Assembly: GCA_028289885.1 (NCBI GenBank)
Contig: JAQGKX010000085.1
Location: forward strand, 1 to 62,154
Length of the DNA stretch: 62,154 nt
Origin: Sphingomonadales bacterium
GTDB lineage: Bacteria > Pseudomonadota > Alphaproteobacteria > Sphingomonadales > Sphingomonadaceae
Direction of reading: 5' to 3'
The notes under the pieces were generated by a model. That model was not told the DNA's origin, ran no database searches, and saw nothing but the letters and a program-made list of their open reading frames with translations. The translations under genes and the position numbers were made by a program. Positions 53,349 through 62,116 of this stretch are shown here, in pieces; the stretch's first letter is position 1; the number at the start of each line of letters is the position of its first letter.

Positions 53349-53424
53349 TGGTGGGCGCTGACGGGCTCGAACCGCCGACCCTCTCGGTGTAAACGAGATG
53401 CTCTACCAACTGAGCTAAGCGCCC
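53349..53424 (-). tRNA. tRNA-Val (anticodon UAC)
   Basis: On the minus strand, acceptor GGGCGCT pairs with AGCGCCC, with discriminator A and an encoded CCA. The D arm is GCTC-AGTTGGTA-GAGC. The anticodon arm is TCTCG-TTTACAC-CGAGA, giving anticodon TAC. The T arm is GGCGG-TTCGAGC-CCGTC. All four stems pair fully. It lies alone between the regulator and the ABC exporter. Confidence 0.96.
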
Positions 53425-53488
53425 GCAGGCGACCCCATGCCCGATCCCGTCCCCGTCGGCAAGCCGCTGTGTCGATTGCGCAACCAGA

Positions 53489-55330
53489 TCAGGCGGCCAG
53501 CCCCTCGAACTGCAACCGTGCCAGCCGCGAATAGAGTCCGTCCGACCGGCTGAGCGAATCATGGTTGCCCTGTTCGACGATCCGTCCCTCGTTCATGACG
53601 ATGATGCGGTCGGCGGCGCGGACTGTTGCGAGGCGATGCGCGATGACGATCGTCGTGCGGTTCGCCATCAGCCGGTCGAGCGCATCCTGTACCAGCCGCT
53701 CGCTTTCGGCATCCAGCGCCGACGTTGCTTCGTCCAGCAGCAGGATCGGGGCGTTGCGCAGGATCGCGCGTGCGATCGCCAGTCGTTGGCGCTGGCCGCC
53801 CGACAAACGCGCGCCGCTTTCGCCCATGAACGTGTCGAGACCTTTGGGTAGCTTGCGCAGGAATTCGGCGGCGTTGGCGGCCTCTGCGGCTTCCCAAAGC
53901 GCGTCGTCGTTCGCATCCCAGCGCCCATAGCGCAGATTGTCGCGGGCACTGGCGGCAAAGATCACCGTTTCCTGCGGCACCATTGCGATGCGGGCGCGAA
54001 CACTGGCGGGGTCGGTCAGTTGCAGTGCGACGCCATCGACGCTCACGGTTCCGGCGGCGGGATCGTAAAACCGCTGGATAAGCTGGAACAAGGTGGTCTT
54101 GCCCGCGCCCGAGGGTCCGACCACGGCCACCGTCTCACCCGGCGCAACGTCGAGCGAAAAGTCGCTGAGCGCGCTGACTTCGGGACGGGTGGGGTAGCGG
54201 AAATCGACATGATTGAAGGTTACGCGACCCTGCGGGGGCTCTGGCATGGCGAGCGGGAAATCGGGAGCTGCGATCTTCGGACGTTCGTTCAGCAGTTCGG
54301 CAAGACGACCGGCAGCGGCAGACCCGCGGAGCAGATCGCCATAGACTTCGGTCAGCGCACCGAAAGCGCCCGCGACCAGACCGCCGGTCAGGACGAACGC
54401 AGCGATGCTTCCGCCCGTCAGCTTGCCTGCAATTACGTCGAGCGCTCCTTGCCACATCACCGTCGTTATCGATCCAAAGATGAGCGTGATGACGACCGCG
54501 GTCATCATCGCCCGCAAGGTGATCCGGCGCTGGGCCGTCGAGAACGTATTTTCAACGGCGTCGCTAAAGCGTTCGATCTCGCGTTTTTCCTGCCCGAATG
54601 CCTGCACGATCTTCATCGCCCCCAGCGTTTCAGAGGCTATCGTCCCCACGTCCGCAATGCGATCCTGGCTCTGGCGCGAGATTTTTTGAAGCCGCCGTCC
54701 AAGGATCACGATCGGCAGGATGATGACCGGGATACCCAGCAGGAGCATCGCCGTCAGCCGGGGCGCGACCGAAAACAGATAACCGATGCCACCGACCGCG
54801 ACGACGATGTTGCGCAAGGCCACCGAAACCGTCGTCCCGACCACCTGCTCGATGATCGACGTGTCGGCGGTCAGCCGCGACGCGATCTCGGATGGGCGGT
54901 TTTCCTCGAAGAAACTTGGCGACAATGTAACCAGATTGCGTTGAACCGCGGCGCGCAGGTCCGCGATGACCCGCTCACCCAGCCACGACACGAAATAAAA
55001 ACGCATGGCGGTCGCCAGCGCCAGAACCACCACGGTAACCAGCAGCAGTTCGAACCAGAAGTTGATTCCGCCGTCGAGATAGCGTCCCAGCGACTGCTGC
55101 AGGACGATCAGCATCGGAGACCTCAACGGTTGGTGAGCGGCCGAATGTCCGCCGAAACCCTGGTCGATCACCTGCTGGAACCCGGCGGGGATCGCGAGCG
55201 TGGCAATGGCGGCGACCACCAGCGCAATGCAAGCGCCCGCTATCCGCCAGGGATATTGCGCGGCGAAGTGCCATATGACGCTGAGGTTGCCGAGCTTGCG
55301 GCTGTTCGACGCTTCGTTGGTATCTGCCAT
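53489..55330 (-). CDS. ABC exporter, fused membrane and ATPase domains (MsbA-like)
   Basis: A 613-residue half-transporter. Six transmembrane helices cover about residues 20-320 (for example WRIAGACIALVVAAIATLAI and ATAMRFYFVSWLGERVIADL). The nucleotide-binding domain has Walker A GPSGAGKTTLFQLIQRF, Q-loop AMVPQETVIFAA, signature LSGGQRQRLAIARAIL, Walker B PILLLDEATSALDAESERLV and H-loop TTIVIAHRLATVRAADRIIV. It resembles the MsbA/BmrA multidrug/lipid exporter group, and the substrate cannot be told. It is a stand-alone gene downstream of the tRNA. Confidence 0.93.
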   Translation of the reverse strand: MADTNEASNSRKLGNLSVIWHFAAQYPWRIAGACIALVVAAIATLAIPAGFQQVIDQGFGGHSAAHQPLRSPMLIVLQQSLGRYLDGGINFWFELLLVTVVVLALATAMRFYFVSWLGERVIADLRAAVQRNLVTLSPSFFEENRPSEIASRLTADTSIIEQVVGTTVSVALRNIVVAVGGIGYLFSVAPRLTAMLLLGIPVIILPIVILGRRLQKISRQSQDRIADVGTIASETLGAMKIVQAFGQEKREIERFSDAVENTFSTAQRRITLRAMMTAVVITLIFGSITTVMWQGALDVIAGKLTGGSIAAFVLTGGLVAGAFGALTEVYGDLLRGSAAAGRLAELLNERPKIAAPDFPLAMPEPPQGRVTFNHVDFRYPTRPEVSALSDFSLDVAPGETVAVVGPSGAGKTTLFQLIQRFYDPAAGTVSVDGVALQLTDPASVRARIAMVPQETVIFAASARDNLRYGRWDANDDALWEAAEAANAAEFLRKLPKGLDTFMGESGARLSGGQRQRLAIARAILRNAPILLLDEATSALDAESERLVQDALDRLMANRTTIVIAHRLATVRAADRIIVMNEGRIVEQGNHDSLSRSDGLYSRLARLQFEGLAA

Positions 55331-55420
55331 AGCGCCCGCGCCTAGCAGCGTTACGGCATCGTCTCAACCGACAACACGGGTCGGCCCGGCACGGTCAACG
55401 ACCATGCCGAGCGTCATGAT

Positions 55421-55903
55421 CTATAGCGTGACTTCGGCCACATTGTTCTTGGCATCCTTCTTGGGATCGATGCCGACGAGTGTCTTGATACCGGCCACAA
55501 TGCTGGAAGCGTCGATCCAGATTTCGGCTTCATCGGGGTCCAGCCGGATCAGTGCAATCTTCGGGTCGTCCTTGCTGGTGTACCATGCCGCGACATAGGG
55601 GTTCCACAACCGGTCGATGGTTGCGCGATCAATCGATGTCGACAGGTCGCCATGGACGGTGGCCCACACATCGTGACCCTTGGACACGAAATGCGCCATC
55701 GCGCGCGAACCCTGGCCAATCGCTGTGTAAAAATGGTTGTCGGTGGCAGTGAAGAACCAGATCGGTCCACCTTCATCCTGCTCGGTCTGGGCCGTCATCG
55801 GGCGCGCGTGACCGTCTTCGCCTTCCGCCAGCCCAAGGAACATCGTGCGGTCGGACTTCAAGGCCTTCCAGAATTTGGCCTTGATCTTTTCATCGTCTGC
55901 CAT
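55421..55903 (-). CDS. Pyridoxamine 5'-phosphate oxidase-family (general stress) FMN-binding protein
   Basis: A 160-residue split-barrel protein. The first part is KIKAKFWKALKSDRTMFLGL, then ARPMTAQTEQDEGGPIWFFT with MAHFVSKGHDVWATVHGDLS. The C-terminal AWYTSKDDPKIALIRLDPDE, with AEIWIDASSIVAGIKTLVGI, matches the general-stress-protein-26 group. Such proteins bind FMN or F420, and their reactions are mostly unknown. It is a single gene, with only about 90 bases to the thiolase. Confidence 0.85.
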   Translation of the reverse strand: MADDEKIKAKFWKALKSDRTMFLGLAEGEDGHARPMTAQTEQDEGGPIWFFTATDNHFYTAIGQGSRAMAHFVSKGHDVWATVHGDLSTSIDRATIDRLWNPYVAAWYTSKDDPKIALIRLDPDEAEIWIDASSIVAGIKTLVGIDPKKDAKNNVAEVTL

Positions 55904-55952
55904 CGTATTCGCCTCCGTTTGATTACGGAGTCAAAACGGGCGGGAAGGGAAG

Positions 55953-55985
55953 CCGTTCCCCCGCTCGTCACGAGCGGGGGAACGG
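55953..55985. terminator. Long hairpin after the thiolase gene
   Basis: A 16-bp perfect inverted repeat (CCGTTCCCCCGCTCGT, then C, then its complement, 55953-55985) stands between the thiolase stop and the stress-protein start. It is a strong GC stem, which could end the thiolase transcript. No T run is seen. Confidence 0.75.
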
Positions 55986-55994
55986 ATCGCCAAA

Positions 55995-57173
55995 TTAGAG
56001 AACCTCGAAAAGTCCGGCTGCACCCATGCCGCCGCCGATGCACATGGTAACGACAACATATTTCACGCCGCGCCGTTTGCCCTCGATCAGCGCATGGCCG
56101 GTCGAGCGCGCGCCGGTCATTCCGTAAGGATGGCCGATCGAGATCGCGCCGCCGCTGACGTTCAGCAATTCGTTCGGAATGCCAAGCTTGTCGCGGCAAT
56201 ACAGCACCTGCACCGCAAAAGCCTCGTTCAGCTCCCACAAACCGATGTCGTCCATCGTCAGGTTGAACCGCTTGAGCAATTTGGGAACTGCGACCACCGG
56301 CCCGATGCCCATCTCGTCAGGTTCGGTGCCGCCCACCGCCATGCCGACATAGCGGCCCAGCGGCGTCAGGCCGCGCTGTTCGACGAGCTTTCCTTCCATC
56401 AGCACCGACGATGACGAACCGTCGGATAGCTGGCTGGCATTGCCGGCGGTGATCGTCATGTCAGGGCCAAGGACGGGCTTCAGCGATTTCAGTCCCTCGA
56501 TCGTCGTATCGGCGCGGTTGCCCTCGTCCTTCGAAATGGTCACCTCCTTATAGGTGACCTCCTTGGTCTCTTTATTGACCACGGCCATGGTCGTCGTAAC
56601 GGGCACGATTTCGCGGTCGTAATAGCCAGCAGCCTGTGCAGCGGCGGTGCGCTGTTGCGACTGGAGCGCGTATTCGTCCATCGCATCACGGCTGATGCCA
56701 TAGCGTTTGGCGACGACTTCGGCAGTCTGGAGCATCGGCATATAAACGTCGTTGTGCATCTTCACCAATTCGGGATCGGGCGCGACCCGCATCTCCGGCG
56801 TCTGCACCAGCGATATGGATTCGACCCCACCGCCGATCGTGATATCCATATTGTCGATCATGATCTGCTTGGCCGCCGTCGCGATTGCCATCAATCCCGA
56901 CGAGCATTGGCGATCGATCGACATGCCCGCGACACTGGTCGGCAACCCCGCGCGGAGCAGCGATGTGCGGGCAATGTTGGTGGCCTGATAACCCTGTTGG
57001 AGCGCGCAGCCAAAGACCACGTCATCGACTTCGGCAGGATCGATCCCCGCGCGCTCGACGGCTGCCCTGATCGAAAAGGCGCCCAGCGTTGGTGCGGGGG
57101 TAGCGTTGAACGCGCCACGATAGGCACGACCGATGGCGGTCCGGGCGGTCGAAACAATAAGGGCTTCACGCAT
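55995..57173 (-). CDS. Thiolase family acetyl-CoA acyltransferase
   Basis: A 392-residue thiolase. The active-site Cys is in [15 protein letters not shown] (about residue 90). The second motif [20 protein letters not shown] supplies His, and the C-terminal [18 protein letters not shown] supplies the second Cys. The start [20 protein letters not shown] is typical. It may work in beta-oxidation (3-ketoacyl-CoA thiolase) or as acetoacetyl-CoA synthase, and the sequence alone does not decide. The MaoC-like gene lies upstream on the same strand, 30 bases away, so the two could be co-transcribed. Confidence 0.93.
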   Translation of the reverse strand: MREALIVSTARTAIGRAYRGAFNATPAPTLGAFSIRAAVERAGIDPAEVDDVVFGCALQQGYQATNIARTSLLRAGLPTSVAGMSIDRQCSSGLMAIATAAKQIMIDNMDITIGGGVESISLVQTPEMRVAPDPELVKMHNDVYMPMLQTAEVVAKRYGISRDAMDEYALQSQQRTAAAQAAGYYDREIVPVTTTMAVVNKETKEVTYKEVTISKDEGNRADTTIEGLKSLKPVLGPDMTITAGNASQLSDGSSSSVLMEGKLVEQRGLTPLGRYVGMAVGGTEPDEMGIGPVVAVPKLLKRFNLTMDDIGLWELNEAFAVQVLYCRDKLGIPNELLNVSGGAISIGHPYGMTGARSTGHALIEGKRRGVKYVVVTMCIGGGMGAAGLFEVL

Positions 57174-57203
57174 AATCTGGCTCCTCGAAAACTGAAAACG
57201 TTA

Positions 57204-57662
57204 TTATGTAAAGACTTGGCTGATCCACTCGGCGATCAGGGCGGGCTTTTCCTCGCCTTCGATCTCGACGGAATATTCCAGCGTCTGCTGAAACTGACCG
57301 GGACGCTTTTCCTCGAAATCGATCAGCTTGAAATGCGCCCTGATGCGCTTTCCCGACCTGACGGGCGTAAGGAAGCGGCATCGATTGCCCCCATAGTTCA
57401 ATCCCATGCGCACCCCATCGATGCGCGGCAGGTCGGTGTTTTCCATCAGGGTCGACATCAGCGACAGGGTCAGGAAACCATGCGCAACCGTGCCGCCCAA
57501 TGGTGTCTTACGTGCCCGATCCGGATCGACATGGATGAATTGATGATCGCAAGTCGCATCGGCAAACTTGTCGATCATGGCCTGATCAACGGTCAGCCAT
57601 TCGGACACGCCGATGACCTGCCCCTTCATGGCGTTCAGGGCATCACTGGTAACAATTGCCAT
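57204..57662 (-). CDS. MaoC-like (R)-specific enoyl-CoA hydratase/dehydratase
   Basis: A 152-residue hot-dog-fold protein. The active site is FADATCDHQFIHVDPDRARK (the D-x4-H of hydratase 2, Asp then His), followed by GGTVAHGFLTLSLMSTLMEN, as in NodN/MaoC-type dehydratases. The rest (NYGGNRCRFLTPVRSGKRIR) fits. Together with the thiolase it suggests acyl-CoA metabolism. ATG at 57662 gives the usual N-terminus. The frame stays open for seven codons upstream. Confidence 0.88.
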   Translation of the reverse strand: MAIVTSDALNAMKGQVIGVSEWLTVDQAMIDKFADATCDHQFIHVDPDRARKTPLGGTVAHGFLTLSLMSTLMENTDLPRIDGVRMGLNYGGNRCRFLTPVRSGKRIRAHFKLIDFEEKRPGQFQQTLEYSVEIEGEEKPALIAEWISQVFT

Positions 57663-57762
57663 GCGGGTCCTCAAGGATCTCAACGCTTCGGGAACCCGTT
57701 ACGTTGCCGCCAGGGGCCGAGTCAAAATACACGCTTTCCGCAACGTCGGAACTGCGACCGAA

Positions 57763-58857
57763 TCAGCTGCGCGTGTCGGGAGTCGCCGGATCGGCGACAG
57801 CAGCCTGATAACTGAAAGCGATTCCAGCCTGTTGGAGTGCCTCCACCGCGCCGCACATGACGGCGTGACGGGCGGCATCTCGCGCTTCTGCATCGCCTTT
57901 CGTCACATGGAGCATCAGTTCAATCCTGATGGAATTGTCCGCAAAGTCATGAAGCCATGCGTGGTCGAAGCGGCAATCGGGCACGGCTTCGACGACGTGC
58001 TGCAACATCGCGGGCAGGCTCGCGAACTGTTGGGCCGAATTCGCGTAATGCAGCGGGATCGACAGGACGACGCGGCGTTCGGGAATGCCGTGCATGTTGC
58101 GTATCTGCGTGTCGAGCAGCTTGTCGTTCGACATTATGATCTGTTCGCCATCGATCGACCGGACGCGTGTGGTTTTCAGGCCGATCGCCTCGACCTTGCC
58201 CATCGCGTCGCCGAATTTGATGGTTTCGCCGACACGAAACGGGCGGTCGAACAGGATCGCGAGCGCCGCGAACAAATCCTTGAAGATGCCCTGCGCGGCA
58301 AGACCGATGGCGATGCCACCGACGCCGAGGCCCGCCACCAGCCCGGTAACGTTCACGCCAAGATTCGACAGGATCAGGACGATAGCGATGGCAAAGACCG
58401 CGGCGGTGACCAGCAACCGGATGATGGTGAGCGCGCTGCCCAGCGTCTCGTGCCCACTGGCGCGGTGTTCGATGCTGCCGAGGATGAGTTCGCGGACGAA
58501 AATGGCGGCCTGCATGGTCGCAGCGATCACGAACAGGAAATAGATCGTCTTGGCCAGGTCCTGCGGCGCATGGGCATAGGTAGCGACGATTTGCGCCGCC
58601 GCGACAACCATGAACCAGACCCGCGTCGTCGCCAGCGCCTTGCCGATGACCGTGGCCCAATGACTATGGGCGGGGTCGTGGCGACACAGCCGCTCGCCAA
58701 GCATCTTGGCACCATATAACAGCGCGACGATGACCGCGCCCAGCAGGCCCGCGAGCAGGATCTGCGCGCTATGCCCGGTCAGCCAAGTGAAACTATCGCC
58801 CCATAATTGGGAGATCCGTTCATTGAGCGGGGGGCCGGAAATTACGGTGGGTTTCAT
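57763..58857 (-). CDS. Small-conductance mechanosensitive channel (MscS family)
   Basis: A 364-residue membrane protein. Hydrophobic helices lie around residues 28-55 (AQILLAGLLGAVIVALLYGA), 75-105 and 125-175. The MscS pore helix is GLVAGLGVGGIAIGLAAQGI with FKDLFAALAILFDRPFRVGE, the family signature (ALG...LA...L.N...G). The cytoplasmic beta-domain follows (VRSIDGEQIIMSNDKLLDTQ). It releases solutes during hypo-osmotic shock. It stops one base from topoisomerase IB. Confidence 0.9.
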   Translation of the reverse strand: MKPTVISGPPLNERISQLWGDSFTWLTGHSAQILLAGLLGAVIVALLYGAKMLGERLCRHDPAHSHWATVIGKALATTRVWFMVVAAAQIVATYAHAPQDLAKTIYFLFVIAATMQAAIFVRELILGSIEHRASGHETLGSALTIIRLLVTAAVFAIAIVLILSNLGVNVTGLVAGLGVGGIAIGLAAQGIFKDLFAALAILFDRPFRVGETIKFGDAMGKVEAIGLKTTRVRSIDGEQIIMSNDKLLDTQIRNMHGIPERRVVLSIPLHYANSAQQFASLPAMLQHVVEAVPDCRFDHAWLHDFADNSIRIELMLHVTKGDAEARDAARHAVMCGAVEALQQAGIAFSYQAAVADPATPDTRS

Positions 58858-59849
58858 CAGGCCGCCTTGGATACAGCCTTGCCCCCGACGTCAAGTAACT
58901 CGATCAGCGCGCGCTCCGCCGGCGTCAGCCAGCGGGTTTTCCGCGGCAGCTGGACCGGCTCCACGATATCTCCCGCCCGTTCGAGCACATAGGGATGCAC
59001 ATATGACTTTCGCGCAATCGACGGCGTGTTGCCAAGCGCCGCAGCGACGGGTTCCAGCAATTCGGCCAGCTTGACCTTGGTTCCGGATGCGGTTGCCGCC
59101 GCGATATGTTCGAGCGCGATCACGCTGGCGCTCCAAGTCCTGAAATGCTTGGCGGTAAAATCCTCGCCCATCGCCTCACGGATATAGGCATTGACCTCTG
59201 CCGACCCGACGCTGTGCAATTCGCCCGACTCGTCGCGGTACTGGAACAGCTGCTGGCCGGGCAAATCCTGCACCCGACGCACGACGCGCGAGAGGCTCTT
59301 GTCGGTGATGCTCAGCTTTCGCATGACGCCCGATTTGGCTCGATACTGCAGATCGAGCCTCTTGCCCGCGACCTTAACGTGGCGGTTGCGCAGGGTCGTC
59401 GCGCCGAAGCTCTTGTTCGATTGCGCATAGGCTTCGTTGCCGACCCGCAGATGCCCGATGTCGAGCAGGCGGACGACGGCCGCAATCACCGTGTCGCGGT
59501 CGGTGGCATTGCCCTCCAGATCACGCTCGACCCGTGCACGCAGCAGAGGCAGCGCGCGCCCGAACGCCGAACATTTATCGTATTTGGCGGCATCCTGAGC
59601 GGCGCGGAACCCGAGGTGATAGCGGTATTGCTTGCGACCTCGCGCGTCGTAACCGATCGCCTGGATATGACCGTCCGGCGATGGGCAGAACCAAGCGTCG
59701 CGATAGGCGGGGGGCAGGGCGATCTTATTCAGCCGGTCGATCTCGTCGCGGTCGGTGATCCGTACGCCCTTCGCATCCCAATACCCCCACCCATGCCGCA
59801 TCTTCTTGCGCGTGATGCCGGGGAGTTCGGGATCGATGTAACTGATCAT
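58857..59849 (-). CDS. DNA topoisomerase IB
   Basis: A 330-residue enzyme of the poxvirus/bacterial type IB class. It starts MISYIDPELPGITRKKMRHG with WGYWDAKGVRITDRDEIDRL, then CPSPDGHIQAIGYDARGRKQ with YRYHLGFRAAQDAAKYDK. LRVGNEAYAQSNKSFGATTL carries the conserved catalytic Arg region (R-x-G). KHFRTWSASVIALEHIAAAT supplies His/Arg, and the C-terminal IARKSYVHPYVLERAGDI holds the catalytic Tyr. It relaxes supercoils through a 3'-phosphotyrosine. ATG at 59849 is used. A TTG at 59882 is also in frame. The start lies upstream of mscS on the same strand with a one-base overlap. Confidence 0.94.
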   Translation of the reverse strand: MISYIDPELPGITRKKMRHGWGYWDAKGVRITDRDEIDRLNKIALPPAYRDAWFCPSPDGHIQAIGYDARGRKQYRYHLGFRAAQDAAKYDKCSAFGRALPLLRARVERDLEGNATDRDTVIAAVVRLLDIGHLRVGNEAYAQSNKSFGATTLRNRHVKVAGKRLDLQYRAKSGVMRKLSITDKSLSRVVRRVQDLPGQQLFQYRDESGELHSVGSAEVNAYIREAMGEDFTAKHFRTWSASVIALEHIAAATASGTKVKLAELLEPVAAALGNTPSIARKSYVHPYVLERAGDIVEPVQLPRKTRWLTPAERALIELLDVGGKAVSKAA

Positions 59850-59981
59850 TCGGTGCCTCAAGTCGGAAACTGTCGGCTGCAAAACCCGTGATCATGGGGG
59901 TTCGTTCCGTTTGGCTAGAAGCGGAGGTTGATGCCGGCATGCTCTTGCCCGGCTCAGGACCATCCTTTTAGCGCAGCCCGC

Positions 59982-60533
59982 CTAGCGTCTCTCCCAAAGA
60001 CCATTTGACTTATAAATTCTCAACGAGACCAATCCAGAAATCAATAGCCCGATCACGTCAAACAGGGTGACCTGTATCACAATTATCTCCGGTAATGGGG
60101 GCAACGATGTCATCAGCGCAAGTATGCTCGCAAGCCCACAGATCCACAAAATTATCTTTATGATCTTACCAGATTTCGTGGGTTCGCGGGGAATGCGGGG
60201 TGGATCGAAGCTGTTCAGAAGATGCAGAATAACGTAAACTATCAGCGGCAAAGCAATTGAGAGAAAATTCCCCCAGTATTGATAACCGATCCACTGAGAT
60301 AATGGCGTGAGAAGAAGCGCGATCCCTATTGCATGATCGTACCAGCGGTTAGGCCGTAGGCGTGTGAGCCGTTTTTCTAGATCTATATCCCGTTTTTGGT
60401 AGATTTGGGCGATGGTAGGGCCGCTGGCAATCGCGCCGCCGCTATCACGCTGCCGCCTCGACCTGATCGCCGTCCCAATCAACATACCTATCAAACCAGG
60501 TACCGTCGCCACCAACCAGCTAGTCATAAACAC
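59982..60533 (-). CDS. Hypothetical membrane protein (183 aa), AT-rich
   Basis: A 183-residue protein with about five hydrophobic segments: WLVATVPGLIGMLIGTAI, HAIGIALLLTPLSQWIGY, LSIALPLIVYVILHLL, IKIILWICGLASILALM and IVIQVTLFDVIGLLISGLVS. There is a charged loop between the first two (KRDIDLEKRLTRLRPNRWYD). No family is recognised. Base composition is clearly AT-richer than its neighbours, which suggests acquisition by transfer. It has no operon partner. Confidence 0.7.
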   Translation of the reverse strand: MFMTSWLVATVPGLIGMLIGTAIRSRRQRDSGGAIASGPTIAQIYQKRDIDLEKRLTRLRPNRWYDHAIGIALLLTPLSQWIGYQYWGNFLSIALPLIVYVILHLLNSFDPPRIPREPTKSGKIIKIILWICGLASILALMTSLPPLPEIIVIQVTLFDVIGLLISGLVSLRIYKSNGLWERR

Positions 60534-60579
60534 CTCGATATATGCAGGTCAGCTTACTTAAATTAGCTTTAGAAAGCCT

Positions 60580-61914
60580 TCACGGCGACGTTCGCCAGCC
60601 GATATCGGACTTCGCTTCCCGGGTCCGCCTCGAAGCATAGGTGTCCAGCCCGATCTGTAGGCCGACGAGCATATAGACGAACGGCTGGAACGCGATTCCG
60701 ACGAACAGCGACCCGATCAGGTAGATGAGATGCCCCTGTTGGAGCGCCACCGCCAGCCCGGAAATCCAGCCATCCTCGACGCTTTTGCGATAACGCGCGC
60801 GGATGATTTCCATGCGCAACAGGCCGGTGACGTGGATCATCAGCCACAGGATCAGCCCCGGATATCCCTGTTCGCCGAGCATCTCGAAATAGGAGGAGTG
60901 ATAGGCGCGGGCCTGGTCGTATTCGATGACGGTCGATGTGTCCTGCGCTTCGCCGGTCGCGACGCCCTGTTTGACGATGCGGAGCTTGTTCTGGCGATAC
61001 GCCTCGAACCCGCCGCCGAACGGGTGTTCCTTTACATAGCCGATCGTCCACTGCCAGACCGCGATGCGCGTCGATGCCGAGGTGTCGGCCTGATAGCCCT
61101 TGATCGTGTCCATTCGCGTTGTGAAACTCGCGGGCAGCAGCGGTATGGTGATGAGCGCCGCTGCGGCGACCGCGCCAAGGTACAGACCCCGCCGCTTGGT
61201 CTGGCGCAGGAACGTCACGCCGAGCACGGCGATGCAGATCAGGCCGGTCCGCGCCTGCGTCCCGATCGGGATCAGCAAACAGGCGAAGGCCAGCGCGGCG
61301 GCAAATCCGCGCACGCGCCAGTCGGGCACATAGATCGTCCCGTACCGCGCAAGCCACGCGATCAGCGGGATGATCGCGATGGCCACGGTCGACAGGATAC
61401 TGCCCTCGTAAAGGCCGCTATTGCTGTCCATCATCAGGTTCAGCGATCCGTAACCGCCGCCGCCCGCCAAGGTTTTTATGCCGCCGACGATGATGATCGA
61501 CGCCGCCGACAGCACCATGAACAGCACCAGCGCCTCGATCCGTAGTCTTGTCCGCAGCGTCAGCGGCAGGAAGATCGCAAACGCCAGCGCCTTCCACACC
61601 CAGCTCCATTTTTCGAACGCTTCGAGCGGGAAATCGGCCTGCATCGTCGTCATCCCGCAATAGGCGAGCAGCACGATCAGCAGCATTTGTCGCGGCGCAA
61701 ACCGCGTGTCGCGCTTGTCGTCGAACAGCGCCCATGCCCCGACCGCGAGACAGACGAGGATCAGCGACACGGGCACACTGTTGAGCAGGATATACGTCAG
61801 CCGCTGCGGCGAGACGATGTCGACATAGACATAGGCCAGCACGAACACGAACGGGCGTTTGCACCCCATGAAGATCAGCGCGAGCAGGAAGCCGACAAAG
61901 GCGAGATCGCGCAT
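60580..61914 (-). CDS. Putative O-glycosylation ligase, exosortase A system-associated
   Basis: A 444-residue membrane protein with about ten hydrophobic helices. MRDLAFVGFLLALIFMGCKR with PFVFVLAYVYVDIVSPQRLT is the recognisable start. The O-antigen ligase/Wzy-like periplasmic loop has DTSASTRIAVWQWTIGYVKE and HPFGGGFEAY. The ARAYHSSYFEMLGEQGYPGL motif (S/A-H-S...LGE.G..GL) is a Wzy-C signature. Proteins of this kind sit in exosortase-A loci next to glycosyltransferases, which fits the fragment at 62117. The reaction (polymerase or ligase) is inferred. Confidence 0.88.
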   Translation of the reverse strand: MRDLAFVGFLLALIFMGCKRPFVFVLAYVYVDIVSPQRLTYILLNSVPVSLILVCLAVGAWALFDDKRDTRFAPRQMLLIVLLAYCGMTTMQADFPLEAFEKWSWVWKALAFAIFLPLTLRTRLRIEALVLFMVLSAASIIIVGGIKTLAGGGGYGSLNLMMDSNSGLYEGSILSTVAIAIIPLIAWLARYGTIYVPDWRVRGFAAALAFACLLIPIGTQARTGLICIAVLGVTFLRQTKRRGLYLGAVAAAALITIPLLPASFTTRMDTIKGYQADTSASTRIAVWQWTIGYVKEHPFGGGFEAYRQNKLRIVKQGVATGEAQDTSTVIEYDQARAYHSSYFEMLGEQGYPGLILWLMIHVTGLLRMEIIRARYRKSVEDGWISGLAVALQQGHLIYLIGSLFVGIAFQPFVYMLVGLQIGLDTYASRRTREAKSDIGWRTSP

Positions 61915-61915
61915 G

Positions 61916-62050
61916 CTAGCGTTTGCCCCAACGCGGCTTTGCGTCGGCGTCCGGCGTGTTTTCGCTGTCCAGATCGGGCCGGGCCATCAGTTTCCAGGCC
62001 GCGTAAAGCAACAGGGCGTGGGTCAGTCCGAGGGAAAAGCTGTCGATCAT
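61916..62050 (-). CDS. Small hypothetical protein upstream of the ligase (44 aa)
   Basis: A 44-residue frame: MIDSFSLGLTHALLLYAAWK then a charged tail LMARPDLDSENTPDADAKPR. A single hydrophobic stretch is near the N-terminus (THALLLYAAWKLM). It stops two bases before the ligase start, so it is likely co-translated. I do not recognise the family. A short membrane-anchored peptide in the exosortase locus is the best description. Confidence 0.6.
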   Translation of the reverse strand: MIDSFSLGLTHALLLYAAWKLMARPDLDSENTPDADAKPRWGKR

Positions 62051-62116
62051 TGCAACGACGCTCTAGAGTGATGCAGTTGACGCCCCGTTAAGCTCGATAT
62101 GGCAAAGCAGGCGAAT

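Noticed and set aside
53349-53424. tRNA-Val as an integration site
   Set aside because: No integrase and no repeated tRNA 3' end is found within reach. The neighbours look like ordinary chromosome genes.
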